In this document: positions 17,781 to 25,755 of the stretch, piece by piece
Position numbering within the stretch: the stretch's first letter is position 1
How the letters are laid out: every line of letters begins with the position of its first letter
Assembly: GCA_002505455.1 (NCBI GenBank)
Contig: DAVB01000055.1
Location: 1,274-65,273 of the forward strand
Origin: Euryarchaeota archaeon UBA52
Lineage (GTDB): Archaea > Thermoplasmatota > Poseidoniia > Poseidoniales > Thalassarchaeaceae
Direction: 5' to 3'
DNA: 64,000 nucleotides
Notes under the pieces: generated by a model
The model's input: the letters and a program-made list of their open reading frames with translations, nothing else
Told to the model about the DNA's origin: nothing
Database searches by the model: none
Translations under genes and position numbers: made by a program

Positions 17781-20700
17781 ATGGCGAAGAGTCCGTGGAC
17801 AGGCATATTTCTTGCGACATTGATGGTATTATTCTCAACACATCCTCTGTTGGTTGATTCGGGGCCACAAACTGAAACCGAGATTCGTTCGGATGAGATT
17901 CGCCTAGGAACCATTGCCAACAACTCTCCCGGCCAAGTGCTGGGCCACATTGATACCCATGACACACTGTCGATCGGGAGGCAGTTCGCCTGCGCTTTGA
18001 CCGAGAACTCCAGCGTTGTATGCTGGGGCAGGACAGATTTCGGTCAAACCGGAATCGGAGTCACAGGCAATCAGGTCTACCACAACATGACCTATGTTGA
18101 CGCATTGAACGGAATGGGCATCGTAGAGGTCTCTGCACACCTAGACCACGCATGTGGTCTTACGTCCCAAGGAGCCGTCTACTGCTGGGGCAGCAACGTC
18201 AATGGCCAGATCGGCAACGGGCAAATAGGAAGCACCGAACTCACCCCGACACTGGCTCTACTCCCACAGGGAGTCGTCGCAAAGTCACTCTCGCAGGGGC
18301 CGAGTTCACACACCTGCGCAATCAGCACCGATGGCGACCTGTATTGTTGGGGGCTCAACAACATGGGGCAGGTTGGCAATGGGCAGTTATGTGCTAATTG
18401 GGGGGACACCTACACCAACCCATGCAGTAATGGTGGAAGTGGAATACTGGTCCCAGAATTAATCAACATGCCAACGGGAGTCACTGTTACGTCCGTCAGC
18501 GTGGGGGGCGAGCACACGTGTGCCACGGGCAGTGATGGCGGGGTGTATTGCTGGGGCGGCGACATGAATTGCAGGGTCACCGGCGGAGACGGCGTTTCCG
18601 ATGACCCCATAACAGGGAATCAGGGTTGCAACTACTATCATCATACACTCAGCCCGAGAAAGCTAACGATGTCAAACACGGAAGTTACAATCCAGGATGC
18701 AGCAAACCTATCCTTCGTTCAGGTGGTCAGCGGTTGGGTATTCTCCTGCGCGATGACCAACTCGGGTGACGGAGTTTGCTGGGGCGCCAACACGGAGAGC
18801 CAGCAAGGGATTGGCAACAACAGCAACCTGGACTTCGCCGTGGTACCAACTCTGGTCCAAGGCCCCTCGGGAGAGAGCATGACGAGCATGTCCGCCACTA
18901 CCGCCCAAGCGTGCGCGATGTACGACCAGACCGGAGCCTACTGTTGGGGCGACAACTGGGGCGGCAACACGGGGGACTATGATGGTTCGAATGCCGTGTT
19001 ATGCAACTACTCAGGCCTGGAAAATGGTGGTGGCAACGTAAATTGTCAGGATCGTGCGGCGCCCCATCAGGTCCACACGGGTGGGAATTACACAGCAGTG
19101 GTCATGGGTGCTGCGAACGCATGTGGCTTGGACGCCTCAAACGACATCCACTGCTGGGGCGCCTACGCATGGAACAACGTGAATCAGACCCAGCATCATG
19201 TCTTGTGGGGAACTCGGGTCCCGGAACTAATGCAGCTCCCTGGAACGGCGAAGATAGCATTGGACGACCTCGATTCGGACAATGACGGGCTCAACTCCCC
19301 ATTCGACCTATGGCCCGAGGGCTGCCCATCTGGGTGGTATCAAGACGCGCCCAACTCCTGCGATGAGTCCCCGCCCGGGCACTACGCAGAGGAGAGTCTG
19401 CCATGGAACCTAGTCATCTGTGAGAGCGGTACCTACCAACCCAACGGAGGACAGACATCCTGCATAGACTCAACCCCGGGCTACCATGTCCCGAACGAGG
19501 GTGCATTATCGCAGATCATATGCCTTGCTGGGTCTTACCAGCCCAACGCTAGATCCTCGACCTGTATCCTGGCAGATCCGGGATATATGGTGAGCACGCC
19601 CGGTAAAATAGATCAAACTGCGTGTAATGCTGGAAGATTTTCATCTGTGAGCGGATCAACGGAGTGTGTCAGGGCGCAGCCTGGTTTCTATGTATCAGGT
19701 AGCGGCTCAGCAGAAGAGGCTCCATGTCCGCCTGGATCGTATGCGCCTGCCCATGGCTCGATATCGTGTATCTCGACTTCTCCCGGGCAGTATACCGACG
19801 CTCCAGCTTCAACCCAGCCGGCCTCTTGTGATCCGGGTTCCTACCAACCTGACTTCGGTCAAAGTTCGTGTCTCCTGGCTCCTGCTGGGAATTATGTCTC
19901 GGAATCGATGGCTTCGTCGTATCAACCATGTCTCTCAGGCCACTACCAATCTGCCGAAGGAATGACTGAATGCGTAACTACACCCCCTGGGACATACACG
20001 CCAGGAGCATCATTCACTGCGCCTGTAGATTGCCCTGCGGGCACATATCAACCGTCATCAGGGGCAGAGAGGTGCATCGATGCGACGCCTGGCAGCTATG
20101 CTGCTTCAGAAGGGGGCGTTGAGGCGGTTGAATGCTCTCCGGGGACATATCAACCTCAGTCGGGACAGTCTGCGTGTTTGGAGGCTGATGCCGGGCACTA
20201 CATCACCCTAAGGGCGGCGAAAAGTCAGATGCCATGCCCAGTGACTACATTCCAACCTCAAACTGGTCAGACAGCCTGTCTAGACGTCGAGCCTGGCCAC
20301 TATGCAGATGGAGTTGGGGCGGTGGAGCAAACGCCTTGCGATGCAGGTGAATATCAACCCTCCAGCAAGTCGACGAGCTGCAAAATCGTCCCTGCCGGAC
20401 ATTATTCAGTCGGCTCGGGCTCCATTGATTTCATCGCATGCATGCCTGGAACCTATCAGCCGACATCAGGAATGTCGGGTTGTATAGATGCTGATCAAGG
20501 CAACTATGTCGGAGAATCTTCTCAACTGATGCAGACACCTTGCTCAAAGGGAACTTATCAACCATCAACTGCTTCCTCCGAATGTTTGAGTGCTGATGCA
20601 GGATACTTCGTGGAGTCAACAGGTTCCACAGAGCAGACGCCCTGTGAAGCGGGATCTTATCAGCCCGTTGAAGGGCGATCGAACTGCATATACTCGTCAA

Positions 20701-20897
20701 TCAACAACTATGTTCCAGAGGCCGGATCAGCAGTACAGACAGCATGCCCACCAGGAGAGCATCAGCCCACTCCAGGTCAAACTGGCTGTGTTGAGAAAGA
20801 GGATGGAGGGGGGCTGCTCCCTGGATTCTCTTCTTTCTTCGCCCTCATGGCGCTAGTGGGTGCTGCATCGATGTTCTCTGCTCGTAAGCAGGACTGA
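17781..20897 (+). CDS. large secreted surface protein: RCC1-type propeller, 34-residue Cys repeats, PGF-type C-terminal anchor
   Basis: A 1038-residue protein with a signal peptide (MAKSPWTGIFLATLMVLFSTHP). Residues about 60-500 contain seven units with the pattern C-x10-CWG followed by GQxG-like turns (for example CALTENSSVVCWG, CAISTDGDLYCWG), an RCC1-type beta-propeller in which each blade could carry a disulfide. A DLDSDNDGLNSPFD calcium-binding-like motif follows at about 495-508. From residue 547 there are 13 uninterrupted units of exactly 34 residues (CxxGxYQPxxGxxxC), similar to ephrin-receptor-like Cys-rich repeats, then one partial unit. The C-terminus is GGGLLPGFSSFFALMALVGAASMFSARKQD split as PGF at 1014-1016, hydrophobic stretch and basic end. 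The start is ATG 17781; the open frame begins at 17592 but inside the aldehyde dehydrogenase. Likely cell-surface adhesion or binding; the role is unknown. Confidence 0.88.
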   Translation: MAKSPWTGIFLATLMVLFSTHPLLVDSGPQTETEIRSDEIRLGTIANNSPGQVLGHIDTHDTLSIGRQFACALTENSSVVCWGRTDFGQTGIGVTGNQVYHNMTYVDALNGMGIVEVSAHLDHACGLTSQGAVYCWGSNVNGQIGNGQIGSTELTPTLALLPQGVVAKSLSQGPSSHTCAISTDGDLYCWGLNNMGQVGNGQLCANWGDTYTNPCSNGGSGILVPELINMPTGVTVTSVSVGGEHTCATGSDGGVYCWGGDMNCRVTGGDGVSDDPITGNQGCNYYHHTLSPRKLTMSNTEVTIQDAANLSFVQVVSGWVFSCAMTNSGDGVCWGANTESQQGIGNNSNLDFAVVPTLVQGPSGESMTSMSATTAQACAMYDQTGAYCWGDNWGGNTGDYDGSNAVLCNYSGLENGGGNVNCQDRAAPHQVHTGGNYTAVVMGAANACGLDASNDIHCWGAYAWNNVNQTQHHVLWGTRVPELMQLPGTAKIALDDLDSDNDGLNSPFDLWPEGCPSGWYQDAPNSCDESPPGHYAEESLPWNLVICESGTYQPNGGQTSCIDSTPGYHVPNEGALSQIICLAGSYQPNARSSTCILADPGYMVSTPGKIDQTACNAGRFSSVSGSTECVRAQPGFYVSGSGSAEEAPCPPGSYAPAHGSISCISTSPGQYTDAPASTQPASCDPGSYQPDFGQSSCLLAPAGNYVSESMASSYQPCLSGHYQSAEGMTECVTTPPGTYTPGASFTAPVDCPAGTYQPSSGAERCIDATPGSYAASEGGVEAVECSPGTYQPQSGQSACLEADAGHYITLRAAKSQMPCPVTTFQPQTGQTACLDVEPGHYADGVGAVEQTPCDAGEYQPSSKSTSCKIVPAGHYSVGSGSIDFIACMPGTYQPTSGMSGCIDADQGNYVGESSQLMQTPCSKGTYQPSTASSECLSADAGYFVESTGSTEQTPCEAGSYQPVEGRSNCIYSSINNYVPEAGSAVQTACPPGEHQPTPGQTGCVEKEDGGGLLPGFSSFFALMALVGAASMFSARKQD
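19419..20744 (+). repeat. 13 tandem 102-base coding repeats (34 residues each)
   Basis: Each unit begins with a Cys codon and encodes two Cys, the first near a Gly-x-Tyr-Gln-Pro and the second 14 residues later, then a variable Pro/Gly-x-Tyr segment. The first full unit starts at 19419 and the partial 14th at 20745, so the length is exactly 13 x 102 bases, with no indel. DNA identity between units is low to moderate (synonymous and amino-acid differences throughout), so this is an old array under length constraint, not a recent expansion. Confidence 0.9.
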
Positions 20898-20914
20898 CTT
20901 GTTGACATGATCGA

Positions 20915-20989
20915 TGGTGCGCACGCCGGGACTTGAACCCGGGTAACGAGGTTGGGAACCTCGTATCATAACCGCTAGATCACGTGCGC
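20915..20989 (-). tRNA. tRNA-Gly(CCC) with encoded CCA
   Basis: Read on the minus strand: acceptor GCGCACG pairs with CGTGCGC, the anticodon stem CGAGG/CCTCG encloses loop TTCCCAA giving anticodon CCC (Gly), and the T arm is CCGGG TTCAAGT CCCGG. The discriminator is A, followed directly by CCA at 20917-20915, so CCA is genomically encoded. No intron. It lies between the surface-protein gene and the membrane-protein gene. Confidence 0.95.
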
Positions 20990-21076
20990 TTGGAATACCC
21001 GATTGCACCTGCGGTCATGAATACTGGGGTACGGGGTTCAGCCATGTTGAAGCACTAGTTAGCACGAGAGCGTGTC

Positions 21077-21634
21077 ATGGAAGTTTCTAGAGAGTTGGTT
21101 CGCACAGTGGTATTCGTACTTGGTCCGATGGTTCTTGCATCATACGTTATTGGAATTCGGAGGATGGATGATCCAATGGAATTGTGGGGCGGTATCCCCG
21201 AATCCTGGAGGAGACTCAACGTGATGTGCATGTTCATTGCAGCTGCTGGTTTTCTGATTGCCTGGTGGCAACTTCTCTTTGGGTGGGACGTTGGTGTTGT
21301 CGAATCTACAGGGTGGCCTTGGAGTGGAGATGTTTCAGAAGGAGGACACGGGCGAATCCTCATCGCTTTTCTATTGATACTGATACCATCAATGCTATGG
21401 CTCGAATTGACCCACATACACATACAGAATAACTCATCATTCACCCAGTGGATCGTTATAGCGAACCTCTGGCTTGTAGTATCCGGCAATGTCCTTTTGA
21501 TTCTCTTTGGGTGGAGCGCATGGAGCGGGGGCGCCAGTGGGACGGACATACTACCTCTGCTTGGAGGCCTTATGCTTGGAATCCAGGTAATAGTGAACGA
21601 TGGAATTCTCTGGGTATGGAAGTATCCTTGGTGA
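21077..21634 (+). CDS. multi-pass membrane protein of unknown function
   Basis: A 185-residue protein with about five hydrophobic segments and a Gly/Trp-rich loop (GWPWSGDVSEGGHG) between segments 2 and 3. The segment LWLELTHIHIQNN has two His in a membrane-edge position. No family recognised. It is 216 bases upstream of sdhC on the same strand; that spacer has a possible TATA box (TTATAT near 21738) so it may be a separate unit. A 217-residue frame on the opposite strand is an antisense shadow with no family resemblance. Confidence 0.7.
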   Translation: MEVSRELVRTVVFVLGPMVLASYVIGIRRMDDPMELWGGIPESWRRLNVMCMFIAAAGFLIAWWQLLFGWDVGVVESTGWPWSGDVSEGGHGRILIAFLLILIPSMLWLELTHIHIQNNSSFTQWIVIANLWLVVSGNVLLILFGWSAWSGGASGTDILPLLGGLMLGIQVIVNDGILWVWKYPW

Positions 21635-21850
21635 TTTATGGGAAGAATGGTTCCCCGCATTCCGGGCACGGTAGGCCTGGTAGAAACGCGCCCGGCATAT
21701 ATCCGCAATTGAGGCAGATCGAAGAGGATATTTCTTCCATTATATGGCCCCTGCTAACACTTTCTTCATTCATTATTCATCAAGTTGATGGACATTCAAA
21801 ATGGTCAGCCTTATGCAGTGCCTACTGAGGAGACTAGTGAGGCGCCGTAG

Positions 21851-22639
21851 ATGAGAGGGTACCAACGTCTGCCCCTCGTGAAGGGTTTTGGCAAAACACA
21901 GAGGATCGACAATTGGTGGAATCAGCCGGCAATAATGGCCGTTGCACTTGGATTAGCGATGCTCTACACAGGCCTTAGGGTGATTATGCTTGATGGCAGC
22001 ATCCACTATGAAAATCATCGAGTAACTTCTCCAATATTCTCTCCAGACGTGCTACACATGTTCCACATTACGAATCATCCCGGATGGATGAATTCTGCAA
22101 TGTTGATTCTATGGATACCATTCGGATTCAGAGGGACTTGTTATTACATGCGGAAGGTGTACCATCGAACTTTCTTCCAGAATCCAACAGCATGCATGGT
22201 TGCGAAGCCCGGGATCAATCACGGAGTTGGTTACTCGGGGGAGCGAGGAGTCTTCATCATCAACAATATTCATCGCTACATGCTCTATCTTGCAGTCATT
22301 ATCCTCTCGTTGAAATATTACGATGTGGTTCGCACAATGAGATTCGATGGTTCTTGGGGATTCTCCGTAGGCACTCTGATTCTCGCATTGGAGTCTTTTC
22401 TACTGACTATGTACGTAGTCTCATGTCATGCATTCAGACACCTTTTTGGAGGTTCTCTTGACCAATGGCGAGGTGGTATTTCATCTGTGGCTGGAAGAAT
22501 ATTCAGATTCTCGAGCCATCATAATGCTAGTCACAATCTCTGGTTTTGGACATCTCTTGCAATGGTTTTTCTGGGAGATATATTCGTTCTTTCAGTTGCT
22601 GAGGGTCTAATTAGCGATCCTAGTTTCATAATGGGGTGA
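21851..22639 (+). CDS. sdhC: succinate dehydrogenase membrane anchor, Sdh1-like
   Basis: A 262-residue single anchor with about five membrane helices, immediately upstream of sdhA. It carries conserved-looking patterns NHPGWMN, WIPFGFRGTCYYMRKVYHRTFF, NIHRYMLYLA and SCHAFRHLFGG, which I recall from the anchor of actinobacterial succinate dehydrogenase 1. In the mycobacterial Sdh1 that anchor holds a membrane-embedded Rieske-type [2Fe-2S] cluster. Candidate ligands here are C97, C115, H141, C192, H193 and H197. It is unlike the usual small SdhC/SdhD heme b pair. No second anchor gene is visible. The upstream 216-base spacer holds nothing else clear; a GTGAGG sequence precedes the ATG by 8 bases. 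Confidence 0.82.
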   Translation: MRGYQRLPLVKGFGKTQRIDNWWNQPAIMAVALGLAMLYTGLRVIMLDGSIHYENHRVTSPIFSPDVLHMFHITNHPGWMNSAMLILWIPFGFRGTCYYMRKVYHRTFFQNPTACMVAKPGINHGVGYSGERGVFIINNIHRYMLYLAVIILSLKYYDVVRTMRFDGSWGFSVGTLILALESFLLTMYVVSCHAFRHLFGGSLDQWRGGISSVAGRIFRFSSHHNASHNLWFWTSLAMVFLGDIFVLSVAEGLISDPSFIMG

Positions 22640-22643
22640 TTGG

Positions 22644-24473
22644 ATGTACGATTACGAATCTCATGAGCATGATGTCGTCGTAATCGGAGCGGGCGGGGCA
22701 GGTCTCAGAGCTGCTATTGAGGCTAGTTCCATGGGTGTCAGCGTGGCATTGGTCTGCAAATCAATGTTGGGCAAGGCACACACTGTTATGGCAGAGGGGG
22801 GTGCTGCTGCTGCACTTGCTAACAAGGACTCTCGTGATTCATGGAAGACGCACTTCAGAGACACGATGAAGGGTGGAAAATATCTCAATGACTGGAGAAT
22901 GGCGCGTATCCATGCTCAAGAAGCTCCCGATCGGATAAGAGAGCTTGAGACATGGGGGGCCGTGTTCGATCGAACTCGAGAAGGGCGGGTCAATCAGCGA
23001 AATTTTGGTGGTCACACATACCCTAGGCTTGCGCACATCGGAGATGCCACTGGACTCGAAATAATTCGGACTCTTCAAGAAAAGGGAGTGCATATGGGAA
23101 TGGACGTTTTCATGGAATTTACGGTATGCAGATTATTCACCTCTGACGGACGGATATCAGGATGCTTGGCATATGATAGGCAGAGGGGAAGAGCTCATGT
23201 CTTCAAAGCGAAAACCATCGTACTTGCCACAGGAGGAATAACTCGGTGCTGGTCAGTATGCTCTGGCTCTTGGGAATATACTGGGGACGGTCATGCATTG
23301 GCATATTGGACTGGTGCAGAAATGGGCGATATGGAATTCGTCCAATTCCATCCGACTGGCATGATATGGCCACCAAGCGTTCGTGGTATACTAGTCACCG
23401 AAGGAGTAAGGGGGGAGGGGGGCATGTTAAGAAACTCAGAAGGGGATCGTTTCATGTTCAACTATATCCCTGAGATGTACAGGGACGAGTTCGCAGATAC
23501 TGAAGAAGAGGCTCTAGCATGGGTTCAAGAAGTGATATCGGATAAACAAGCTACGAATAGGAGGCCTCCAGAGCTTCTGACTCGCGATGTGGTTGCCAAG
23601 GCAATTAACAGCGAAAAGGCAGCGGGTCGAGCTAGTGAGCATGGTGGAGCGTATCTGAATATATCATGGCGACCGGCTGATCAGGTTCGCAAGAAATTAC
23701 CCGGTATGTATCATCAGTTCAAGGAACTTGCAGGAGTGGACATAACAAAGCAGCCGATGGAAGTGGGGCCAACGGCGCATTATGTGATGGGAGGGGTGAG
23801 AGTGGATCCTGAATCCCAAGAGTCAACTGTTCCAGGCCTATATGCCGCTGGAGAAACTGCAACGGGATTGCATGGAGCCAACAGATTGGGTGGAAACTCT
23901 CTTTCGGATCTTGTGACATTTGGACGGCGGGCGGGCCTATATGCTTCGAAAACGGCATCTGCTATGGAATCGTGGGGGGAGATAGAAGAAGAAGAAATAC
24001 AAAACGGCATCGAACACATGATGGCTCCATTGAATCGTGAAGGAGGGGAGAATCCCGCTGCTATTGTGCATGATCTTAGGGAGATGATGCAAGAAAAAGT
24101 AGGGATAATCAGAACTCGGGAACAGTTGGTAGAGGCGCTAGATGATCTTGAGGCGTTGAGAATACGTTCACAATCTTGTTCACCCGGGGGCGGATTGATT
24201 TACAATCCGGGTTGGCATCAAGCTCTCGAGCTGGAGGCCATGATTGATGTCAGCCAAATGTGTGCTCTTGCAGCTCTAGAAAGAGAAGAGAGTCGCGGCG
24301 GGCATACGCGCGATGATTTTCCGGTCCCCGATCATGATTCCTGGGGTAAAGTAAACAGCGTAATTACGAAAGATTCTGATGGAAGTATGAAAATTGATCA
24401 TAGGAGTTATCCGCCGATACCAGATGAGTTGAAGCAATTGCTCGATTCTGATGACCTGGACGGTGATTCCTGA
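22644..24473 (+). CDS. sdhA: succinate dehydrogenase/fumarate reductase flavoprotein subunit
   Basis: A 609-residue flavoprotein that oxidises succinate to fumarate. The FAD-binding N-terminus has VVVIGAGGAGLRAA, the probable covalent-FAD His is H46 in GKAHTVMAEGG, and FGGHTYPRLAHIGDATG, QFHPTGM and GANRLGGNSL are the active-site segments. Length and domain order are normal. It begins 4 bases after sdhC stops and ends overlapping sdhB by one base, so the three genes form one transcript sdhCAB. Confidence 0.96.
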   Translation: MYDYESHEHDVVVIGAGGAGLRAAIEASSMGVSVALVCKSMLGKAHTVMAEGGAAAALANKDSRDSWKTHFRDTMKGGKYLNDWRMARIHAQEAPDRIRELETWGAVFDRTREGRVNQRNFGGHTYPRLAHIGDATGLEIIRTLQEKGVHMGMDVFMEFTVCRLFTSDGRISGCLAYDRQRGRAHVFKAKTIVLATGGITRCWSVCSGSWEYTGDGHALAYWTGAEMGDMEFVQFHPTGMIWPPSVRGILVTEGVRGEGGMLRNSEGDRFMFNYIPEMYRDEFADTEEEALAWVQEVISDKQATNRRPPELLTRDVVAKAINSEKAAGRASEHGGAYLNISWRPADQVRKKLPGMYHQFKELAGVDITKQPMEVGPTAHYVMGGVRVDPESQESTVPGLYAAGETATGLHGANRLGGNSLSDLVTFGRRAGLYASKTASAMESWGEIEEEEIQNGIEHMMAPLNREGGENPAAIVHDLREMMQEKVGIIRTREQLVEALDDLEALRIRSQSCSPGGGLIYNPGWHQALELEAMIDVSQMCALAALEREESRGGHTRDDFPVPDHDSWGKVNSVITKDSDGSMKIDHRSYPPIPDELKQLLDSDDLDGDS

Positions 24474-25261
24474 TGAAGAAGCAAGTGACTTTTCGGGTAT
24501 TCAGAAGCCACTCGGGGGAACGGCCCTATGCTAGCCACCCAAGAACCGAATCATCAGTTGGCAAAATGTCTGACTATGAAGTCGAATATGATGAGGGGAT
24601 GGTTGTTCTAGATGTCATCCACAGAATACAAGCAGAACAAGCTCCTGATTTAGCGTGTCGTTGGAACTGCAAAGCGGGAAAGTGCGGCTCCTGCTCTGCA
24701 GAAGTCAATGGCAAATCTCGCTTAATGTGTATGACCAGAATGTCAGACATCATGGAAGAGACGCCCGAGAATGAACCAGTTACTGTACGTCCAATGCAGG
24801 GCTTCCCACTAATTCGTGATCTGGTCACTGATGTTAGTTGGGCTTACGAGATGAATAAGAAGATGGTTCCGGTAAATGGCCCCGATAAACTAGACTGGGA
24901 GTTCAATCAAAATGAAGCAGATAGGATTCAGGAGTTCAGACAATGCATAGAGTGCATGTTATGCGTGAATACGTGCCATGTTCTCAGAGAACATGAGAAA
25001 TTTGACAAATTTGCAGGTCCGAGATTCTTCGTAAGAATGGCAGGACTAGAAATGCATCCACTAGACACTGAAAGCCGTATACCTCAGATTAAAGATGACT
25101 TCGGCATAGGTTACTGCAATATCACGAGATGCTGTACTGAAGTATGCCCGGCAGGAATCAACATAACAGATAATGCAATTATACCTCTCAAGGAAAGAGT
25201 CGTGACAGAGTATTATGATCCGATTTCAATGATTGCTAGGAAAATTGGAATCAAGCGTTGA
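24473..25261 (+). CDS. sdhB: succinate dehydrogenase iron-sulfur subunit
   Basis: A 262-residue electron-transfer subunit. N-terminal [2Fe-2S] ligands are C66, C71, C74 and C86. The [4Fe-4S] motif is C158-x2-C161-x2-C164-x3-C168 and the [3Fe-4S] ligands fall among C215, C220, C221 and C225. The ATG overlaps the sdhA stop (TGATG). It completes sdhCAB. The protein passes electrons from SdhA to the SdhC anchor and quinone. Confidence 0.95.
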   Translation: MKKQVTFRVFRSHSGERPYASHPRTESSVGKMSDYEVEYDEGMVVLDVIHRIQAEQAPDLACRWNCKAGKCGSCSAEVNGKSRLMCMTRMSDIMEETPENEPVTVRPMQGFPLIRDLVTDVSWAYEMNKKMVPVNGPDKLDWEFNQNEADRIQEFRQCIECMLCVNTCHVLREHEKFDKFAGPRFFVRMAGLEMHPLDTESRIPQIKDDFGIGYCNITRCCTEVCPAGINITDNAIIPLKERVVTEYYDPISMIARKIGIKR

Positions 25262-25293
25262 ATGAATAAAACGTCTTGAATATGGAATAATGA

Positions 25294-25319
25294 CCTCCGA
25301 GAGCAGCCGCCCTCGGAGG
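25294..25319. terminator. inverted repeat between sdhB and the MC1 gene
   Basis: CCTCCGAG and CTCGGAGG form an 8-bp perfect stem around a 10-base loop, 32 bases after the sdhB stop and 42 bases after the MC1 stop (convergent genes). It could stop transcription from both sides. It lacks a following T-run on the plus strand, so the terminator role is not certain. Confidence 0.5.
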
Positions 25320-25361
25320 TGTTGCGTAATTCTAACCTATGATCAAGGCAGGTTTAGGCAC

Positions 25362-25628
25362 TCAAAGGCGCCTGATGCCTGACTTCTTCACATTGGCCTT
25401 CTTGATCTTAGCAGGAAGCCATGCAGGGCCAGAAGCTGGCCTGTCCACCATAGACACTGAGCCGGTGAAACAGTGAACCCTGTTGGTTCCCCTCTCTCTC
25501 AGCTCGATGCTGGTATGTCCTCGAGTTGCGGCCTTTAGGGCAGCTCCTCGGGGTTGCTTCGAAACGAACACGTGGTCCGAATCGCTTCCGTCTTTGTTTA
25601 GCAGTACGAAGTACTTCTTGTCACTCAT
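25362..25628 (-). CDS. non-histone chromosomal protein MC1
   Basis: An 88-residue basic DNA-binding protein. The family pattern is clear: KQPRGAALKAATRG, IELRERGT, VHCFTG and the C-terminal GPAWLPAKIKKANVKKSG, matching the MC1 core in which a tryptophan-proline loop and lysines kink and wrap DNA. MC1 compacts the chromosome as a monomer. Best known from methanosarcinas and haloarchaea. The ATG at 25628 is set by GGAGGT at 25637-25642 and a TATA box at 25662-25672, rather than the open frame that starts at 25655. Expected to be highly expressed. Confidence 0.9.
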   Translation of the reverse strand: MSDKKYFVLLNKDGSDSDHVFVSKQPRGAALKAATRGHTSIELRERGTNRVHCFTGSVSMVDRPASGPAWLPAKIKKANVKKSGIRRL

Positions 25629-25636
25629 GGTACAAT

Positions 25637-25642
25637 ACCTCC
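25637..25642 (-). promoter_or_regulatory. Shine-Dalgarno site of the MC1 gene
   Basis: GGAGGT on the minus strand, 8 bases before ATG 25628. A perfect match to the archaeal anti-Shine-Dalgarno sequence, as expected for an abundant protein. Confidence 0.8.
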
Positions 25643-25661
25643 GACTCACAAGCATGCTGTT

Positions 25662-25672
25662 GCATATATATT
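25662..25672 (-). promoter_or_regulatory. TATA box of the MC1 gene
   Basis: AATATATATGC on the minus strand, preceded by GGGGAAACG, which resembles a BRE. It is 34-44 bases upstream of the ATG, leaving a leader just long enough for the GGAGGT site. A strong archaeal promoter match. Confidence 0.8.
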
Positions 25673-25734
25673 CGTTTCCCCGATTTCGATTGACTGCGAG
25701 GGTGGGAGGGTAAAAATTGACACCTCGGAGGAAG

Positions 25735-25740
25735 AAAAAA
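25735..25740 (-). terminator. oligo-T terminator after the Lrp-like gene
   Basis: TTTTTT on the minus strand, 15-20 bases beyond the stop of the Lrp-domain gene, with a second T5 run near 25712-25716. Archaeal RNA polymerase stops at such runs. Confidence 0.5.
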
Positions 25741-25755
25741 CGTCTTTTCGTACTC

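Noticed and set aside
19419..20744. Possible CRISPR-like array from regular spacing
   Set aside because: The 102-base periodicity is in a coding frame with Cys-rich protein repeats; units are too long and diverged and lack conserved short repeats with unique spacers.
21055..21708. A 217-residue open frame on the minus strand opposite the membrane protein at 21077-21634
   Set aside because: Composition rich in Pro, Arg, Ser and His with no family resemblance; the plus-strand frame has clear membrane segments. It is an antisense shadow.
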